Shown piece by piece: positions 27,252 through 35,575 of a stretch of DNA of 64,000 bases. Each line of letters opens with the position of its first letter. Position 1 is the stretch's first letter. The position numbers and the translations under genes were made by a program. The notes under the pieces are model-generated. The model had not been told where the DNA came from. It did no database searches and saw only the letters and a list, made by a program, of their open reading frames with translations. Source of the stretch: Flavobacterium pectinovorum (lineage in GTDB: Bacteria > Bacteroidota > Bacteroidia > Flavobacteriales > Flavobacteriaceae); contig NZ_RCZH01000005.1 in the NCBI RefSeq assembly GCF_006438875.1, positions 124,001 through 188,000 of the forward strand, in the 5' to 3' direction.

Positions 27252-28529
27252 TTATCTCTTTCCTTTAGGTTTTTCAGGTGCGTCAAAAATGCCTTGAATT
27301 GCAGTCAATTCGGCAATTTTCACAATAACATCAGTTGCTTTTTGGATGCTTTCTGCAGGAACATATTCGTATTTTCCGTGAAAGTTATGACCGCCGGCAA
27401 AGATATTCGGGCAAGGCAATCCCATAAAGGATAATTGAGAACCATCGGTTCCGCCACGAATAGGTTTTATGATCGGTTTTATGTCTAATTCTCTCATTGC
27501 TTTTTCGGCAATGTCGACAATATGTTTTACGGGAAGTACTTTTTCTTTCATATTGTAATACTGATCTTTTACCACAGCAGTTACAATATCTTCCCCAAAT
27601 TGCTTGGCGAATTTTTTGTTGATTTTCTTGGCAATTTTCCCAATTAAATCTTTTCTTTTTTCAAATTTGATTTTATTATGATCACGGATAATTAATTCCA
27701 AAACTGTTTCTTCAATACTTCCGGTTAAGTGATGAACGTGGAAAAAACCTTCGTAACCTTTAGTTTCCTGTGGAGTTTCTCCTTTAGGTAATTCGTTGAT
27801 GAAGTCATTTGCAATCAACATTGAGTTGATCATTTTTCCTTTGGCATAACCAGGATGAACGCTTTTTCCTTTGAAAGTAATTTTGGCTCCGGCTGCATTA
27901 AAGTTTTCATATTCTAATTCACCAATCTGACTTCCGTCCATTGTGTAAGCCCATTGCGCGCCAAATTTTTCTACATCAAAATGATGTGCACCACGACCAA
28001 TTTCTTCGTCAGGTGTAAAACCAATTCTAATTTTTCCGTGTTTGATTTCAGGATGCTGAATTAAATATTCCATTGCTGAAACAATTTCGGTAATTCCGGC
28101 TTTATCATCAGCTCCCAATAGGGTGGTTCCGTCAGTTGTGATGATTGTCTGACCTTTATATTGCAGTAAATCTTTGAAATAGTTTGGAGATAAAACAATA
28201 TTTTTCTCTGCATTTAAAACAATGTCTTTTCCGTCATAATTGGTAATGATTTGAGGTTTTACATTTGCTCCGCTAAAATCAGGAGAAGTATCAAAATGCG
28301 ATACAAAACCTATTACAGGTACTTCGTGGTCTACATTGCTTGGCAAAGTTGCCATGATATAGGCTTTGTCGTCTATAGTAACATCTTCTAAGCCAATTGT
28401 TTTTAGTTCTTCGACTAATTTATTGGCAAGATTCCATTGTTTTTCTGTACTTGGTGTAGTTTGTGAATTTGGGTCTGATTCAGTATCAATTGTTATATAA
28501 CTGATAAAGCGATCTATAATATGTTGCAT
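27252..28529 (-). CDS. pepT: Peptidase T (tripeptide aminopeptidase)
   Basis: 425 residues, typical of the M20B family. Dinuclear zinc site residues: His78 and Asp80 in [14 protein letters not shown], Asp141 in [12 protein letters not shown], Glu175/Glu176 in [10 protein letters not shown], and the later Asp in [14 protein letters not shown] and His in [13 protein letters not shown]. It releases N-terminal residues from tripeptides in the cytosol. The lid/dimerisation domain lies about 210-320. A -7 box is 17 bp upstream of the start. First gene of a two-gene unit with the YdeI-like gene. Confidence 0.96.
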   Translation of the reverse strand: MQHIIDRFISYITIDTESDPNSQTTPSTEKQWNLANKLVEELKTIGLEDVTIDDKAYIMATLPSNVDHEVPVIGFVSHFDTSPDFSGANVKPQIITNYDGKDIVLNAEKNIVLSPNYFKDLLQYKGQTIITTDGTTLLGADDKAGITEIVSAMEYLIQHPEIKHGKIRIGFTPDEEIGRGAHHFDVEKFGAQWAYTMDGSQIGELEYENFNAAGAKITFKGKSVHPGYAKGKMINSMLIANDFINELPKGETPQETKGYEGFFHVHHLTGSIEETVLELIIRDHNKIKFEKRKDLIGKIAKKINKKFAKQFGEDIVTAVVKDQYYNMKEKVLPVKHIVDIAEKAMRELDIKPIIKPIRGGTDGSQLSFMGLPCPNIFAGGHNFHGKYEYVPAESIQKATDVIVKIAELTAIQGIFDAPEKPKGKR

Positions 28530-28830
28530 TTGTTTTATTTTTAGGCAAATATAAACAAATATTTAGGCGTTTTAAAGCTTTAGATAGTATAAGCTGGAAA
28601 AAAGGTTGTCACGAATTTCACGAATTTTCACTAATGAAATATGTTTTTGTATGTCTGGAAATTTGAATTTATTTAGTAGGGGAAAGTAGCCAAGAATTCA
28701 CGAATTTTCACTAATGGAATATGTTTATATAGCTCAAAAAAAAATCCAATTTCACGAATCATAATTCGTGAAATTGGATTTTATATTTAAGTTGATTTGT
28801 GCTAATTCGTGCAATTTGTGGCAAAAAAAA
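28530..28830. repeat. Intergenic region with CACGAATTTCACGAATTTTC words
   Basis: About 300 bp. Three copies of the CACGAATT-type word (28608-28640, 28689-28712, and 28750-28790 as an inverted pair AATCCAATTTCACGAATcA / TTCGTGAAATTGGATT) precede the formylglycine-enzyme gene's 3' end. The same family forms the hairpin at 59316-59404. They may end transcription of the gene at 28831. Confidence 0.65.
28546..28553 (-). promoter_or_regulatory. -7 box TATATTTG for pepT
   Basis: Exact TAnnTTTG match, 16 bp upstream of the ATG. Confidence 0.6.
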
Positions 28831-29964
28831 CTATTGAACGCATCTAAAACCAATATGATTGGCTGGTGATTTATAATCTCCTTTTCCTCTGGTTCCTACC
28901 ATATAGCGTGTGCAGTATTGATCAGTACATAAAAATGATCCTCCGCGCTGTACTTTTTTAGGTAAATTTGGTTCTCCGGGATCATAAGAAGTATCTGGTC
29001 CTTGCGGGTTTTTAACAACTTGACCACTTTCGCTTATTACGGAATAATAATCGGCAGTATACCAATCATTTGTCCATTCCCAAACATTTCCTCCAATATC
29101 ATAAAGACCATAAGGATTTGGTTCAAATTGAGCCGTTGGAGCAATACCAATATAGCCATCTTCGCCAGTATCTCCTTTTTCTATAGGAAAGTGTCCCTGA
29201 TAGATATTAGCCTGAAATTTTCCTTTAGGTTTTAATGTATTTCCCCAAGCATATAACTGACCTGATTTTCCGCCACGTGCTGCAAATTCCCATTCTGCTT
29301 CTGTAGGTAATCTTTTTCCTGCCCATTTTGCATAAGCAGCGGCGTCATCATAAGAAACTTGTACGACGGGATACTTTTCTCTCCCTTTTATAGAGCTTCC
29401 GGCTCCTTCCGGATGTCTCCAGTCTGCTCCTTGAACATAACTCCACCATTGCATGTAATTATTTAAATTTACCGTGCTTGGAGTCGGGGTAAATACTGCC
29501 GATCCTGCAATTAGGTTTTCTAAGGGAGCATCAGGATATTCCTCATGAGTTGGTTTTTTTTCGGCTAAGGTTACATAACCTGTGGCTTTTACGAAAGCTT
29601 CAAATTGTTCGTTTGTCACTTCGGTTTGATCCATATAATAACCATCTACATAAACTCTATGTATTGGTGCTGCATCTTTTGTAACGCCTTTTATACTGCA
29701 TAAACTTTCGTCTTCTACATTGCTTCCCATTGAGAATTCTCCACCGGGAATCCAAACCATTCCTTTTGGTGTTTTATTTGCAGCGGGTTTATTTTTGTTT
29801 TCTATGGTTGGTTTAAACAAAGAACTTTCAGAAGCATTTGGGGTTTCGGCACAATCCATTGCTGCCAACTTTTGTTTTGGAAAAATAAGTTTTGTGTAGC
29901 CGTAAGCAATTGAAATAATGGAGATTGTAAGTATTGCAAAAATCCAGTACGTTTTATTTTTCAT
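28831..29964 (-). CDS. Formylglycine-generating enzyme (sulfatase-modifying factor) homologue
   Basis: 377 residues from the ATG at 29964; the frame extends upstream but the anchor peptide NKTYWIFAILTISIISIAYG starts here, so the protein is exported or membrane-tethered. The SUMF1/FGE domain fills about 75-377: GMVWIPGGEFSMGSNVEDES, VYVDGYYMDQTEVTNEQFEA, WAGKRLPTEAEWEFAARGGK, GGNVWEWTNDWY. Near the end RGGSFLCTDQYCTRYMVG contains Cys346 and Cys351, aligned with the copper-binding catalytic pair of human FGE (CHRSYC). Many FGE-fold proteins lack them, so true formylglycine formation on a sulfatase Cys is plausible. No sulfatase with CxPxR was found in this window. Confidence 0.88.
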   Translation of the reverse strand: MKNKTYWIFAILTISIISIAYGYTKLIFPKQKLAAMDCAETPNASESSLFKPTIENKNKPAANKTPKGMVWIPGGEFSMGSNVEDESLCSIKGVTKDAAPIHRVYVDGYYMDQTEVTNEQFEAFVKATGYVTLAEKKPTHEEYPDAPLENLIAGSAVFTPTPSTVNLNNYMQWWSYVQGADWRHPEGAGSSIKGREKYPVVQVSYDDAAAYAKWAGKRLPTEAEWEFAARGGKSGQLYAWGNTLKPKGKFQANIYQGHFPIEKGDTGEDGYIGIAPTAQFEPNPYGLYDIGGNVWEWTNDWYTADYYSVISESGQVVKNPQGPDTSYDPGEPNLPKKVQRGGSFLCTDQYCTRYMVGTRGKGDYKSPANHIGFRCVQ

Positions 29965-30012
29965 TATGGTTATTTTTAATCGGATGGTAGTTATTAATAA
30001 TAAGGATAAAGT

Positions 30013-30055
30013 TAAAAAAAATAACCTTATCAAACTCTATTTATTTGATAAGGTT
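30013..30055 (-). terminator. Terminator of the DUF6515 gene
   Basis: AACCTTATCAAA-n8-TTTGATAAGGTT with a T run on the minus strand, located between the DUF6515 stop and the FGE-like gene. Confidence 0.85.
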
Positions 30056-30065
30056 ACTGTAGTTT

Positions 30066-31064
30066 TTATTTATCTTTCTCAACATCAACGACTTCATATT
30101 TGTTTTTGCCGTCTACTTGAACTGGTTGATAATAAGTTTCTCCAAATTTTACATATTTAGCGTCTCCTATTGTAACTTCTTCACCACCTTCGGGTAAGTT
30201 GTCTACGAGTGTTCCTGCGGTTGGAGCAACTACCTTATATGTGCTGCCGTCTTTTTCATAATAGGTTCCTCCGTAATAATAGTTGTTGACGGTTCCGGTA
30301 TTTACAGTTTCTGCGCCACTCGGAATATTATTTACAGTTCCGCCTACAGGTGCCGGTACAGCCGTATAACCTCCGCTTGACGGGGTGTACCAAACTCCCT
30401 GATCATAATGATATTGAGAACTTTCTACACTTACTACAATTGCAGTTACTGCCAGAGTAGCTACAACGAATCCCCATGGATGCCAAACCGGTCCCCAATA
30501 ATAGGGATGATAAGGACGTGGATAATAAGGATGATAACTATTGTATCTGTAACCTCCATATACATAAGGCGGACGAACATAAGGTCTTGCGCCTGGTCTT
30601 ACAACGGTGTTATGGTTGTTTTGAACATGTATACTATTGTTTACATTGATGTTTACGTTATTTTTATTTCTGTTGACAGTATTGCCACTAATATTGGTGT
30701 TTTTATTGCCAGTGTTATTTCTGTTTACTGTGTTTGAATTTCTATTATTTGTTGTTCTATTTCCAACTTTTGCGTTTGATCCGGTCGATGTTCTGTTAAC
30801 TTTATTAGTCCCAGAGCCATTTGTTCCGGGTCTGTTGGCAGTTGTTGGTTTTTTAATTCCGGAACCTGAAGAAGGTCTGTTTGCAGGTCTTGCTTGATTT
30901 GCAGGTCTGCTTGCAGCAGGTCTTGCCTGACCTCCTCCGCCACCTCTGTGCCCACCGCCACCGCCGCCATGACGTTGCGCAATACTATCAAGTGAAATTA
31001 AAAAAAATGATCCCATCAGGCACATAAGTGCTGTTTTTCTAAGAGTCTTTTTTATACTTTTCAT
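30066..31064 (-). CDS. DUF6515-family exported protein with low-complexity region
   Basis: 332 residues. Signal peptide 1-29 (ending LDSIAQ). Residues 30-150 are low complexity: Gly/His-rich, then Ala/Pro/Arg, then strikingly Asn-rich. A hydrophobic segment (about 193-212, GFVVATLAVTAIVVSVESSQ) is followed by the DUF6515 repeats: VNNYYYGGTYYEKDGSTYKVV-type units containing (Y)YxxxGxYYxxDGxxYxVV, twice or three times, with LPEGGEEVTIGDAKYVKFGE. Function unknown; envelope location is likely. Neighbours are an FGE-like enzyme and a porin on the same strand, but a terminator separates it from the former. Confidence 0.8.
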   Translation of the reverse strand: MKSIKKTLRKTALMCLMGSFFLISLDSIAQRHGGGGGGHRGGGGGQARPAASRPANQARPANRPSSGSGIKKPTTANRPGTNGSGTNKVNRTSTGSNAKVGNRTTNNRNSNTVNRNNTGNKNTNISGNTVNRNKNNVNINVNNSIHVQNNHNTVVRPGARPYVRPPYVYGGYRYNSYHPYYPRPYHPYYWGPVWHPWGFVVATLAVTAIVVSVESSQYHYDQGVWYTPSSGGYTAVPAPVGGTVNNIPSGAETVNTGTVNNYYYGGTYYEKDGSTYKVVAPTAGTLVDNLPEGGEEVTIGDAKYVKFGETYYQPVQVDGKNKYEVVDVEKDK

Positions 31065-31227
31065 TTTCAGGATTTTATGTTCATTAAAATTATTAAAAAA
31101 AAATAAGAATATTACTAAAAGTTAAAAACATTTAACTTCAAAAATATCAGAATACTGCAGTTTTAATTTTCATACAAATACAATACCTCAATTTGTAATT
31201 TGCTGTTTTTTTAAGGTTTTTTATTAT

Positions 31228-32451
31228 TTATAGCGAGATATCCCATTGTATTCTAAAACGCCATCCGGCTTCCAGAGGTAAGCTTTTGTCCTGAAAACTA
31301 AAATAACTAAATTCAGAGGTGAGTTTGTTTTTGTGTCCTTTAAAAAACCAGTTAAAAGCAACCGTCGTTTCGTTTTGCAAATTTTGCCTAATCGAATTAT
31401 CAGGTCTGTATGCTGCATGTCTTCCTGCCATTTCCAAATGTTGGGGCCACCATTCAAAAGCATTATGAAAAAAATATCCAGCCTGAACGTAATATCCTTT
31501 TAAGGTTGTTGTCTTATCATCATTTAATTTGTCTGTAATTTCTTTAGTATGCCATTCGCTTTGCCATGAAAAGCCGCGGTACATAAAGGCGCTTTCCAAA
31601 TTCCATTGATTTACGCGATATTGTCCCGGAGCCCCATTTTCATATCCTTCTAATGATCCACCGCCAGATTGAGAAAATCGGGTATATGGACTGCGGTTTG
31701 TAAGTGCCGAAAAGGCAATAATAGGCGTTGGTTTTTCGTGAAAATTTATATCACTGCCTTCAAAATCCAGAAATCGTCCTAAGAAATTCCATTGTGCCCG
31801 ACCAAAATACATTAGATTATTATCATCATTTGTAGTATTTCCTCGTCCTGTTCCGGTTAGTGCGGCAGCCCAATAATTAAAATCGGCAATTCCTTTGCCT
31901 TTAAGATGCCCATATACTTCAACTCCCATTTGTCGATCTGCGGTAAAAGGCCTATTGATTAAGGATCTGTCTACCGTTTGCTGCTCGCCGGAACTGATAA
32001 AACGTTCTCGCGAAAACTCAACCTTCCATTGACCTGCTTTAAAACTTAGCCATTCCCATTTTTCGACCATAAGCCTAAAATCTAAAAGATTAGACTGGCT
32101 CAATTCATATTCCCAATAATATTTTAACCAAGGTTCAAAAGCATGACCACCTACTTTTAATCTGGCACGATTAATTTTGAAAGTGGTTTCTTTGGCTTGG
32201 CTGTAATCATCGTATGTCAATGGATCCTGATCGTTTGGAGTAGAAAACCTAAATTGTAAACGGCTTTGCAATTGGAAAAGAAATTTATTGTCTTTTGTTC
32301 TTAATTCAATTCCTTTATCACCATAACTTACATTAATCAATTTGGTTGTATCCTTTATTTGCTGCGCTTTTCCGGATAGAGCAATAATGAAAAATAAAAA
32401 TACAGACAAGTATTGTTTAAAGGGTTTTATGATTTTTTTTATACTGTACAT
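31228..32451 (-). CDS. Porin, phosphate-selective O/P (OprP) family
   Basis: About 407 residues from the ATG at 32451, where a signal peptide begins (SIKKIIKPFKQYLSVFLFFI... ending GKAQQ). The body is beta-strand rich: GIELRTKDNKFLFQLQSRLQ, YWEYELSQSNLLDFRLMVEK, FSRERFISSGEQQTVDRSL, YYVQAGYFFHNAFEWWPQHLE, and it ends with an aromatic-flanked strand (WRFRIQWDISL). This is the Bacteroidota branch of the OprP/OprO fold. It allows diffusion of anions or other solutes through the outer membrane; phosphate selectivity is not shown for this branch. Confidence 0.85.
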   Translation of the reverse strand: MYSIKKIIKPFKQYLSVFLFFIIALSGKAQQIKDTTKLINVSYGDKGIELRTKDNKFLFQLQSRLQFRFSTPNDQDPLTYDDYSQAKETTFKINRARLKVGGHAFEPWLKYYWEYELSQSNLLDFRLMVEKWEWLSFKAGQWKVEFSRERFISSGEQQTVDRSLINRPFTADRQMGVEVYGHLKGKGIADFNYWAAALTGTGRGNTTNDDNNLMYFGRAQWNFLGRFLDFEGSDINFHEKPTPIIAFSALTNRSPYTRFSQSGGGSLEGYENGAPGQYRVNQWNLESAFMYRGFSWQSEWHTKEITDKLNDDKTTTLKGYYVQAGYFFHNAFEWWPQHLEMAGRHAAYRPDNSIRQNLQNETTVAFNWFFKGHKNKLTSEFSYFSFQDKSLPLEAGWRFRIQWDISL

Positions 32452-33012
32452 AGTATTGATTTGATTGTAAATAAGGCTTTGTTTTTTCGGCAAGTTTGGT
32501 TGTTTTTTGCCAAAGTTTTTGCAATTACTAGTCCGATTCCTCAACTATCATAAGCATTCCATTTAAAATCATACTAAAAGTTCCAAAAACTTCCTGCTCA
32601 TCACCTAAAAGAAAGGAATTTTGAAAAATAACTATTTCGGTATGGCATTTTGTTATTGATTTAAAACCAAACAATTCTCGATATTTTAAAACAAGAATTT
32701 TCTTAATATCAAATAATTCAAAAATAAGTATTAAATGATTTAAAAAGCTTCTTGAAAGCCCTGACGTTGTTTCATTTTATAATTTGCAACGTTAAAAATT
32801 AATTTTTTGCTTATGATGTTACATCAGTAAATCTTTCACAGTTTGTAAGGATTAAAGTGCTTGATTTTATAATCGTTTTATATTTAGTACTTTATAAGAC
32901 TCTTGGATTTGCAGACGTCGATTTAAAAACTGTTATGATTTGTTTTTTATAAAAATGATTCACTTTCAAGTATTATAATTAAATTTGCATCCGAAAAAAC
33001 AACAACACTCTT
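32452..33012. other. Divergent intergenic region porin / pyrD
   Basis: 561 bp. It has the pyrD -7 box (32980-32987). A minus-strand frame of 82 codons (32528-32776) is open and reads somewhat protein-like (ends FSMILNGMLMIVEESD) but lacks an ATG or credible start, and I recognise no family; it could be a gene remnant or chance in AT-rich DNA. No repeats of the families seen elsewhere. Confidence 0.5.
32980..32987 (+). promoter_or_regulatory. -7 box TAAATTTG for pyrD
   Basis: Exact TAnnTTTG match, 25 bp upstream of the ATG. Confidence 0.6.
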
Positions 33013-34053
33013 ATGTATAAATTGATAATTCGTCCGATACTTTTTTGGTTTGATCCAGAAGAAGTACATTATTTTACTTTTTCATTTGTTAAATTCATTT
33101 CAAAAATACCGGGAGTTTCGTCAATAATCAAATCGATTTACGAAGTAAAAGACAGTCGTTTAGAGCGTGAAGTTTTCGGAATTAAATTCAAAAATCCGGT
33201 AGGTCTTGCAGCAGGATTTGATAAAGATGCAAAACTATATAAAGAGCTTTCTGATTTTGGTTTTGGATTTATAGAAATAGGAACCGTAACGCCGGTAGGT
33301 CAGGAAGGAAATCCTAAAAAACGTTTATTCCGTTTAAAAGAAGATCAGGCAATTATTAACCGAATGGGTTTTAATAACGGAGGTGTTCTTGAAGCCGTAG
33401 AACGTTTGAAAAAGAATTCAGGAGTTTTGATTGGCGGAAACATTGGAAAAAATAAAGTAACGCCAAACGAAAATGCTGTTGATGATTATGTCATTTGCTT
33501 TGATGCTTTGTTTGATCATGTAGATTATTTTGTTGTGAATGTAAGTTCGCCAAATACGCCAAATTTAAGGGCATTGCAAGACAAAGAACCTTTGACAGCT
33601 TTATTGCAGACCTTACAAAACAGAAATGTAGAAAAGCAAAAAACAAGTACTCAGAAAATAAAACCAATACTTTTAAAAATTGCTCCGGATCTTACTGATG
33701 AGCAATTACTGGATATTATTGATATTGTAAAAACGACTCAGATTGCGGGCGTAATTGCAACAAATACTACTATTTCAAGAGACGGGTTGCAATCTGAAAA
33801 TCAATCTGAAATGGGAGGATTGTCAGGAAAACCATTAACAAAACGTTCGACAGAAGTGATTCGTTTCCTTTCGGAAAAAAGTAATAAAGCATTCCCAATA
33901 ATTGGAGTAGGAGGAATACATTCTGCAGATGATGCCATCGAAAAATTAAATGCAGGAGCAAGTCTTGTACAATTATATACCGGATTTATTTATGAAGGTC
34001 CGGCATTAATAAAAGCGATTAATAAAAAAGTTTTAAAACAATTGAAGCAGTAA
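33013..34053 (+). CDS. pyrD: Dihydroorotate dehydrogenase (quinone), class 2
   Basis: 346 residues. The N-terminal extension (1-45, including [21 protein letters not shown]) is the membrane-associated quinone tunnel typical of class 2. Core FMN-barrel motifs: [68 protein letters not shown] with the catalytic Ser, [42 protein letters not shown]. It oxidises dihydroorotate to orotate in pyrimidine synthesis, passing electrons to menaquinone. Its last 21 bp overlap the convergent DUF3307 gene. Confidence 0.96.
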   Translation: MYKLIIRPILFWFDPEEVHYFTFSFVKFISKIPGVSSIIKSIYEVKDSRLEREVFGIKFKNPVGLAAGFDKDAKLYKELSDFGFGFIEIGTVTPVGQEGNPKKRLFRLKEDQAIINRMGFNNGGVLEAVERLKKNSGVLIGGNIGKNKVTPNENAVDDYVICFDALFDHVDYFVVNVSSPNTPNLRALQDKEPLTALLQTLQNRNVEKQKTSTQKIKPILLKIAPDLTDEQLLDIIDIVKTTQIAGVIATNTTISRDGLQSENQSEMGGLSGKPLTKRSTEVIRFLSEKSNKAFPIIGVGGIHSADDAIEKLNAGASLVQLYTGFIYEGPALIKAINKKVLKQLKQ

Positions 34054-34749
34054 AACCTGTACGATTAATGCCGTTGCAATAGCAGTTCCAAAACTAAGTA
34101 ACGTACCAATTAAAACATATTCGGTAAGTTTTCGGTCTTTGGCTTCTTTTAAATCTCCAAACCTGAAAATAGATTTGGCTGCCAATAAAAATCCGATAGC
34201 TTCAAAATGTCCCGTGAGGATAAAACAGAATACAAACAGACGTTCTAATACGCCAATGTAGTTTCCTGCTTTGGCAAGAGAATTGTCGTCGTGACTGTTT
34301 TGAGTTTCGGGATTCCAGATCGAAATAATCGTTTTAATGATAATAGAAGTTGGTTTTGTGATGAATAAAACTCCGGTAATCAAAATCCAAAATTGATTAT
34401 TGAACCATAAAAAGTTTATCGTTTCACCTTTATACAGAAACACAACGCCAACTAAAACTAAAACGTGCATAATTTGGTCAACTATAAACCAAGTGCGTTT
34501 GGTGTTTTCTTTCTGAAAATTCAGTTTGACTAAATCAATAATTCCATGAGTTACGGCAATTAAAATGGTGTAAGGTATAAACTGAATTTCTCCAACCAAA
34601 ATTGCTGCTAAAACTCCGTGAAGGAGAATATGAAGATACAAGTAAATACTTTTGTGTTTTTTAGCTTCTTTGTCAGCGACCCAGGAATTGGGCTGCCAGA
34701 TAAAATCTCCAAGTAAATGCGCTAAAAGTAGTTTTATAAATAAAATCAT
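34033..34749 (-). CDS. DUF3307 polytopic membrane protein, SatD partner
   Basis: 238 residues with about six or seven hydrophobic segments. Conserved family marks: [17 protein letters not shown] near the N-terminus, [43 protein letters not shown] and [11 protein letters not shown], then [12 protein letters not shown]. Polar residues (His, Asp, Glu) embedded in the helices (HxxGD, THxxxD, DQxxH) suggest a membrane-embedded active or metal site. Its start overlaps the satD stop by 4 bp (ATGA), so the two are translationally coupled. The function is unknown; the gene pair is conserved in several phyla as I recall it. Confidence 0.85.
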   Translation of the reverse strand: MILFIKLLLAHLLGDFIWQPNSWVADKEAKKHKSIYLYLHILLHGVLAAILVGEIQFIPYTILIAVTHGIIDLVKLNFQKENTKRTWFIVDQIMHVLVLVGVVFLYKGETINFLWFNNQFWILITGVLFITKPTSIIIKTIISIWNPETQNSHDDNSLAKAGNYIGVLERLFVFCFILTGHFEAIGFLLAAKSIFRFGDLKEAKDRKLTEYVLIGTLLSFGTAIATALIVQVLLLQLF

Positions 34750-35360
34750 GGGGCGGTAAGTTGTTTTATTTGTTTTCTAAAATAACGATCTAAATTTTGT
34801 ACCAAATCAAATTGAGCCCTTTTTTGTCGTCGGCTTACAGCAGCTTGATTGATACCTAATTTTTGTCCTAATTCTTCTTGTGATAAAGTTGGGTTTTCTA
34901 TGGCAACAGCAACAAATTCTGCCGATTGTGCAAGCCAGTTGTCCATAAAAGTCAACGCCAATTGTATCATTAAATTCAATTTTTCATCAATATCAACATC
35001 GTCAGTTCGCATGGCAAGAGTTACTTTTTGTTTCTTTAAAGTTTCAAAAAGTTCTCCTGAGTTTATAAAAGCAGATCCATTACTCTCCGATATTTTTTCG
35101 GCATCATGAGTTTTATCTCCAAAACCAATACTCATTCTCGCATCAAGTTTTATAGCTCTCAAATGTGCTTTTATTAGTATGGCAGACCATAAAGCATCTT
35201 CGGGATTTTTAATTTCAACTTGAAATTCGTCACCTCTATAAACTTCCCATTGACTTGGCGTTGCTCCAAACGGAGCTAAAATGTTCTTCAAGCCTTCAAC
35301 CCAATCTTTGGATTTTTGTTTTCTCGAGTCAATTATGTCACCTGTAATTACACTAGTCAT
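34746..35360 (-). CDS. satD: SatD-family protein: cyclase-like N-terminal domain plus C-terminal HTH
   Basis: 204 residues. The family name comes from the streptococcal acid-tolerance operon; the biochemical role is unknown. What I see: VITGDIIDSRKQKSK (5-19), WEVYRGDEFQVEI (38-50), a helix with NPEDALWSAILIKAHLRAI (52-70), LDARMSIGFGDK (72-83) and SNGSAFINSGELFETL (93-108). This order mimics class III nucleotide cyclases (DIxGS/T, GDxxxxxF, RxGIxxG, GxxVnxAxRL), with Asp8 and Asp44 as possible metal ligands. Residues 157-182 (PTLSQEELGQKLGINQAAVSRRQKRA) are a helix-turn-helix. Coupled to DUF3307; preceded by the half-site array at 35397-35500. The cyclase likeness is inference. Confidence 0.85.
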   Translation of the reverse strand: MTSVITGDIIDSRKQKSKDWVEGLKNILAPFGATPSQWEVYRGDEFQVEIKNPEDALWSAILIKAHLRAIKLDARMSIGFGDKTHDAEKISESNGSAFINSGELFETLKKQKVTLAMRTDDVDIDEKLNLMIQLALTFMDNWLAQSAEFVAVAIENPTLSQEELGQKLGINQAAVSRRQKRAQFDLVQNLDRYFRKQIKQLTAP

Positions 35361-35367
35361 AACAATT

Positions 35368-35375
35368 CAAATATA
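35368..35375 (-). promoter_or_regulatory. -7 box TATATTTG for satD, near-leaderless
   Basis: Exact TAnnTTTG match. Its last base (35368) is 7 nt before the satD ATG, so the transcript begins at or just before the start codon. The -33 region coincides with the first half-site of the array. Confidence 0.65.
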
Positions 35376-35396
35376 ATTAAAAATATATAAACTTAA

Positions 35397-35500
35397 TATT
35401 ACAAATATACGTAATATATTTTAGTATTACTTTTTTTGGTAATATTTGTAATTATTACTTAATTGTGTAATAATATAAAGTATTACCATTTTTAGTAATA
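35397..35500. promoter_or_regulatory. Array of eight alternating 6-bp half-sites at exact 14-bp period
   Basis: TATTAC starts at 35397, 35425, 35453 and 35481; GTAATA (its reverse complement) starts at 35411, 35439, 35467 and 35495. All eight are perfect. They form four 20-bp palindromes TATTAC-N8-GTAATA separated by 8-bp spacers (28-bp period); the N8 and spacer sequences all differ, so only the half-sites are conserved. The array lies between divergent satD and HMG-CoA lyase genes and abuts the satD -7 region. It is best read as an operator or activator array, perhaps for SatD's own helix-turn-helix. Confidence 0.85.
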
Positions 35501-35575
35501 GAATAATTAAAAGAAAATTATAACTTTTATTTCTTTAAAAAAGAAACTAACTTAGCCCTTACAAAAGAATAAGCT

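Noticed and set aside
32528-32776. 82-codon open frame between porin and pyrD
   Set aside because: No start codon of any usual type at a sensible place and no recognisable family. Possible remnant, but chance is likely in such AT-rich DNA.
35397-35500. CRISPR-like short array
   Set aside because: The repeats are 6-bp half-sites in alternating orientation with 8-bp gaps, not direct repeats with spacers of 25 bp or more, and no cas genes are near.
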